Assembly: GCF_000711735.1 (NCBI RefSeq)
Contig: NZ_JONL01000002.1
Coordinates: forward strand, 1-64,000
Direction: 5' to 3'
Length of the DNA stretch: 64,000 nucleotides
From: Maridesulfovibrio frigidus DSM 17176
GTDB taxonomy: Bacteria; Desulfobacterota; Desulfovibrionia; Desulfovibrionales; Desulfovibrionaceae
Part shown: piece after piece, positions 60,647 through 64,000 of the stretch
Layout of the letters: each line of letters opens with the position of its first letter
Numbering within the stretch: position 1 is the first letter of the stretch
Program-made: the position numbers and the translations under genes
The notes under the pieces: generated by a model
What the model saw: only the letters and a program-made list of their open reading frames with translations
Told to the model about the DNA's origin: nothing
The model's database searches: none

Positions 60647-61774
60647 CTACAGTCCAAGTACAGACCAGAGCACACCAGCCGCAACCGCGGAGCCAAGAAC
60701 TCCCGATACGTTAGGTGCCATGGCATGCATGAGCAGGAAGTTATGAGGATCTTCTTGGCGTGCTACCATCTGGACAACTCGCGCGGAGTCAGGAACAGCG
60801 GATACACCAGCAGCTCCAATCAGAGGGTTTATCTTATCCTTAAGGAAAAGATTCATAAGCTTGGCAAAAAGAAGGCCACTTGCAGTAGCCACACAAAAGG
60901 AAGCCGCCCCTAGTCCGAAAATGAGCAGACTATCAGGAGTCAGAAATGTCTGAGCCTGAGTCGAAGCTCCAACGGAGAATCCAAGAAGGATAGTAACGGA
61001 ATCAATGAGTGATGTACGCGCTGTTTCTGCCAAACGCTCAGTAACACCAGACTCTTTAAGCAAGTTACCTAGGAAGAGCATACCGACCAGAGCAAGAGAC
61101 CCTGGAGCGATAAGAGCTGTGATTATGAATGCGCCGACAGGAAAGAGAACTTTCTCACGAGCTGATACTTCTCTTGGAGCTTTCATGCGAATGAGACGCT
61201 CTTTTTTAGAAGTAAACAATTTCATAATCGGAGGCTGAATTACGGGAACTAGCGCCATATACGAATAAGCCGCAATGGCGATGGCTCCCAGCAGATGCGG
61301 GGCCAGCTTCGACGAGAGGAAAATAGCAGTAGGACCATCCGCCCCACCGATAATACCAATCGCGCCAGCTTCAGCTGGGCTGAAACCAAGATACATAGCT
61401 CCGACGAGAGTAATAAAAATACCCATCTGAGCTGCTGCACCAAGCAGTACAAGTTTAGGATTCGAGAGCATACACGAAAAGTCCGTCATGGCTCCGATTC
61501 CAAGGAAGATCAGCGGTGGGAAAAGCCCTTTGCTGACTCCGAAGTAGATGTATGAAAGAACGCTTCCTTCGTCATAGACGCTAAGAGGCATACCCGCGAT
61601 AGACGGGATATTACCTACAATTGCTCCAAACCCGATAGGCAAGAGCAGAAGCGGTTCGTAGTCCTTTATGATAGCAAGGGCGATGAAAAATATTCCGATG
61701 ACAATCATTAAGAAATTGCCAATCGTCATTTCAGCGAACCCTGTGGTACTTAAGAAATGAAGAAGTATATCCAT
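60647..61774 (-). CDS. oadB: Oxaloacetate decarboxylase beta subunit (Na+-translocating carboxybiotin decarboxylase)
   Basis: A 375-aa membrane protein with about ten helices that releases CO2 from carboxybiotin and pumps Na+. It has FLGIGAMTDFSCMLSNPK, the GIIGGADGPTAIF motif near residues 153-165 with the conserved Asp, and GAAGVSAVPDSARVVQ toward the C-terminus, all OadB hallmarks. The start at 61774 is preferred; a longer frame to 61813 overlaps oadG. It is the third gene of the operon. Confidence 0.94.
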   Translation of the reverse strand: MDILLHFLSTTGFAEMTIGNFLMIVIGIFFIALAIIKDYEPLLLLPIGFGAIVGNIPSIAGMPLSVYDEGSVLSYIYFGVSKGLFPPLIFLGIGAMTDFSCMLSNPKLVLLGAAAQMGIFITLVGAMYLGFSPAEAGAIGIIGGADGPTAIFLSSKLAPHLLGAIAIAAYSYMALVPVIQPPIMKLFTSKKERLIRMKAPREVSAREKVLFPVGAFIITALIAPGSLALVGMLFLGNLLKESGVTERLAETARTSLIDSVTILLGFSVGASTQAQTFLTPDSLLIFGLGAASFCVATASGLLFAKLMNLFLKDKINPLIGAAGVSAVPDSARVVQMVARQEDPHNFLLMHAMAPNVSGVLGSAVAAGVLWSVLGL

Positions 61775-61784
61775 AACGTTCCGT

Positions 61785-62048
61785 CTAGCTCTTATTTTTG
61801 TGCAGATATGCAACTGCAGCTGCGACTATCTCCGCTTCATTAGGTCCTGCCGGAGCGGGAGCCTCTACACCGCTATGGTGCGCAGAAGGAGGGATAATCA
61901 TATTACAGAAAGCAGCCAGCTTCGGAAGCATAGCTATGTAAAGACTTACCAGCAGCAAAGCCACAAATACGATGCCCATGCCCGTCAAAGAAAGGGCAAT
62001 CCCGTTCCCATCGGTTACATGTTGCCAACTGAACACCATTTCCTGCAT
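61785..62048 (-). CDS. oadG: Oxaloacetate decarboxylase gamma subunit
   Basis: An 87-aa protein with one membrane helix (GMGIVFVALLLVSLYIAML, residues about 23-41) and a short C-terminal cytoplasmic part ending EIVAAAVAYLHKNKS. This is the layout of OadG, which tethers the alpha and beta subunits. It lies between oadA and oadB, 10 nt before oadB, with a GGAG site. The tail lacks the usual terminal His pair, which is a minor difference. Confidence 0.88.
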   Translation of the reverse strand: MQEMVFSWQHVTDGNGIALSLTGMGIVFVALLLVSLYIAMLPKLAAFCNMIIPPSAHHSGVEAPAPAGPNEAEIVAAAVAYLHKNKS

Positions 62049-62080
62049 TGGAAACTCCTTTTGCGTTTAAAAATGCTCAG

Positions 62081-63904
62081 CTAGATAGATAGAAGAACTA
62101 AAGGCTGGCCCTGTTTGACCTGATCACCACCAGCAACTTCGATAGAAGCTACAGTTCCGGCAACATGAGCCTTAACTTCCATTTCCATCTTCATAGCTTC
62201 CATAATCAATAAGGTCTGACCTTCCTGAACAGCCGTTCCGGGCTGGACAGCAAGACGGATAATAAGACCAGGCATTGGAGCTGCAATAGGCTCGGTTGCT
62301 CCGCCCGCAGGCGCGGCAGAACCGGCTGCTGCAGGAGTACCATCTCCGGCTCCAATATTGAAAGACTTACCGTTAAGAGTAGCAGTCGCACCATCAACAG
62401 CAACAGAGTAAGACTGTCCGTTAACTGAAACATTTACTGTTCCAGAACCGGTTCCAGCGCTACCGCCGCCAAGATTTGCAATCTGCTCTGCTTCAACGTC
62501 TTTCTTATAGCGAATGCCCACTTTGGCATCGCCTTTAAGATAGGCAACGCCTTTATCTTTACAGGTAGCAACGATGAATACGTTCTCATCATTTACAGGC
62601 AAGCCTTCCTCTTCGAGGACCTTGCGTGCAGGTCCGAGACCTTTCGTAGGATCAGCATCGTTGAGTTCGATAGGGCTTTTCGTAGTAACTTCAAGTCCCA
62701 TCTTCTCAGAAGCAAGCTTAATAAGCTCAGCATCAGGCGCAACAGGAGTTTTACCAAAGTAACCGAGAAGCATTTTACCGTAACCGTCAGCAAATTTTTC
62801 CCATGGTCCGAACATAACGTTGTTAAACGCCTGCTGGAAGTAGAACTGGGAAACAGGAGTAACGGAAGTACCGAAACCACCTCTGCGAACAACTTCACTC
62901 ATTGCGCGAATAATCTCAGGGTAGCGATCCATAAGACCGTTATCTCTGAGCATCTGAGTATTAGCTGTCAGCGCGCCGCCGGGCATTGGGCTGAAAGGAA
63001 TCATTGGATCAACCATAGTTGCTTCTGGCGGCAGGAAGTAATCCTTCATGCAATCGCGGAAGACATCTTCGGCTGTGATAATTTTGTCGATATCCACATC
63101 AATAGTGTAGTCGGTGCCGCGCAGAATGTGCCACATGGTGACAATATCAGTCTGACAGGTTCCGCCTGACGCTGGAGCCATGGACAAGTCGATGGCGTCT
63201 GCTCCGGCCTCAATGGCGGACATGTAGCAGAGACCGCCGATTCCGGCTGTTTCGTGAGTGTGGAAATGAATCATTGTATCTGCGGGAAGCATCTTGCGTG
63301 CGAGCTTGATAGTCTCGTAGACCTTGGAAGGAGTCGAAGTTCCTGATGCGTCTTTAAAGCAGACGGAATCATAAGGAATACCCGCATCCAAAATCTGGCG
63401 CAGAGTGCTTTCGTAGAAAGCCGCATCATGAGCACCGGAACATCCAGGAGGAAGTTCCATCATGGAAACAACAACCTGATGTTTAAGGCCGGCATCAGCA
63501 ATACACTGCCCGCTATAGATCAGGTTATTGACGTCATTTAGTGCGTCGAAGTTTCGGATGGTAGTAATACCGTGTTTTGCAAAAAGATCCGCATGAGCTT
63601 TAATGACATCACTGGATTGAGATTCGAGACCAACAACGTTAACACCGCGAGACAGAGTCTGAAGATCTGCATCAGGGCCAGCTGTGGCTCTAAATCTATC
63701 CATCATATCAAAAGCATCTTCATTGGAATAAAAATATAGGGCTTGGAAACGTGCTCCCCCGCCAGCTTCAAACCAGTTGATTCCTGCATCTCTAGCTGCT
63801 TCTACAGCAGGCAGAAAATCATCGGTCTTAACTCTGGCTCCGTATACGGACTGAAAGCCGTCACGAAAGGCAGTACACATAAACTTAACTTTCTTCTTGG
63901 CCAC
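62081..63904 (-). CDS. oadA: Oxaloacetate decarboxylase alpha / biotin-carboxyltransferase subunit
   Basis: A 607-aa enzyme. The N-terminal carboxyltransferase (about residues 1-300) has CTAFRDGFQSVYGARV in place of the usual DTTLRDAHQSLLATR, FKDASGTSTP with the active-site Lys, HFHTHETAG metal ligands and APASGGTCQ. Residues 300-470 are the conserved carboxylase domain. An Ala/Gly-rich linker leads to a C-terminal biotinyl domain with EAMKMEM (biotinylated Lys near residue 573). Divergence in the first motif suggests a separate clade; the acceptor or donor could be another keto acid. The GTG start has GGAGGGG upstream. Confidence 0.9.
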   Translation of the reverse strand: MAKKKVKFMCTAFRDGFQSVYGARVKTDDFLPAVEAARDAGINWFEAGGGARFQALYFYSNEDAFDMMDRFRATAGPDADLQTLSRGVNVVGLESQSSDVIKAHADLFAKHGITTIRNFDALNDVNNLIYSGQCIADAGLKHQVVVSMMELPPGCSGAHDAAFYESTLRQILDAGIPYDSVCFKDASGTSTPSKVYETIKLARKMLPADTMIHFHTHETAGIGGLCYMSAIEAGADAIDLSMAPASGGTCQTDIVTMWHILRGTDYTIDVDIDKIITAEDVFRDCMKDYFLPPEATMVDPMIPFSPMPGGALTANTQMLRDNGLMDRYPEIIRAMSEVVRRGGFGTSVTPVSQFYFQQAFNNVMFGPWEKFADGYGKMLLGYFGKTPVAPDAELIKLASEKMGLEVTTKSPIELNDADPTKGLGPARKVLEEEGLPVNDENVFIVATCKDKGVAYLKGDAKVGIRYKKDVEAEQIANLGGGSAGTGSGTVNVSVNGQSYSVAVDGATATLNGKSFNIGAGDGTPAAAGSAAPAGGATEPIAAPMPGLIIRLAVQPGTAVQEGQTLLIMEAMKMEMEVKAHVAGTVASIEVAGGDQVKQGQPLVLLSI

Positions 63905-64000
63905 TTCCCCTCCCTTGGTATGTGAATGAGTGAATCACCGCAATCCCGCCGGACCGCGTTTAAACATTCTTGTTAAACATATTTTTCTAAAGGAAACCAA

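Noticed and set aside
1-64000. CRISPR arrays, insertion sequences and rRNA operons
   Set aside because: No regularly spaced repeats, transposase motifs or rRNA sequences were seen in the window.

Overview
The window looks like chromosomal DNA of a marine sulfate-reducing deltaproteobacterium of the Desulfovibrio/Maridesulfovibrio type. This is inferred from gene content: a UGA-decoding (selenocysteine) gene, a flavodiiron oxygen reductase, MoeA fused to a periplasmic-binding-like domain, multiheme cytochrome c domains, a TRAP dicarboxylate transporter and a biotin-dependent Na+-pumping oxaloacetate decarboxylase. No rRNA genes and no CRISPR array were seen. There are two tRNA genes, tRNA-Ala(GGC) and tRNA-Leu(CAG).

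Layout. 1-3150: right end of an integrated satellite-like element abutting the 3' end of tRNA-Ala, with a truncated primase, an AlpA-like regulator and two cargo genes. 3430-6839: DppB/DppC-type ABC permeases and recN. 6971-7573: a SAM riboswitch with terminator upstream of an unknown 90-aa protein. 7753-11517: EF-hand protein, nitroreductase, metallo-beta-lactamase fold enzyme, a previously hidden 81-aa selenoprotein with a SECIS hairpin, Fe-S flavoprotein, receiver protein, ComF. 11599-14682: a 1027-aa fusion of radical SAM, ArsM-like methyltransferase and zinc-ribbon/DUF5714 regions. 14787-17820: rplU-rpmA-obg-proB. 17945-21973: K+ channel, MFS exporter, PilZ protein, Na+/H+ antiporter. 22214-27030: argB and a molybdenum-cofactor cluster (MobB-like, MoeA, MoeA-PBP). 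27140-28601: Tat-exported ferredoxin plus cytochrome-b-like anchor. 29271-30557: citrate synthase behind a long structured leader. 31269-36652: two chemoreceptors and CheW. 37379-38941: DEAD-box RNA helicase behind a 650-nt leader. 39043-42554: a two-subunit CydA-like membrane complex, one subunit carrying eight CxxCH haem motifs. 42710-48800: tRNA-Leu, flavodiiron protein, and a solute-binding-protein/histidine-kinase block bracketed by degenerate copies of the tRNA-Leu 3' end and terminator. 48801-55365: EamA transporter, TRAP transporter dctPQM with a folded leader that pairs its ribosome binding site, and a LytS/LytTR two-component pair. 55485-58448: secreted protein, DUF4136 lipoprotein, PilZ protein, glycosyltransferase. 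58556-63904: PEP carboxykinase and the oxaloacetate decarboxylase operon.

How genes may work together (inference). TRAP uptake of C4-dicarboxylates, citrate synthase, PEP carboxykinase and Na+-pumping oxaloacetate decarboxylase meet at the oxaloacetate node; the LytS/LytTR pair beside the TRAP genes and the HBM-type chemoreceptor may sense related organic acids. The CydA-like/multihaem complex, the orphan ferredoxin/cytochrome b pair and the flavodiiron protein are respiratory or oxygen-handling modules. The strongest candidates for something undescribed are the C-U selenoprotein at 9510-9755, the three-module radical SAM/ArsM/DUF5714 enzyme, the CydA-like multihaem complex, and the four-helix RNA leader of dctP. 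All assignments rest on reading motifs and structures by eye; no database search was run.
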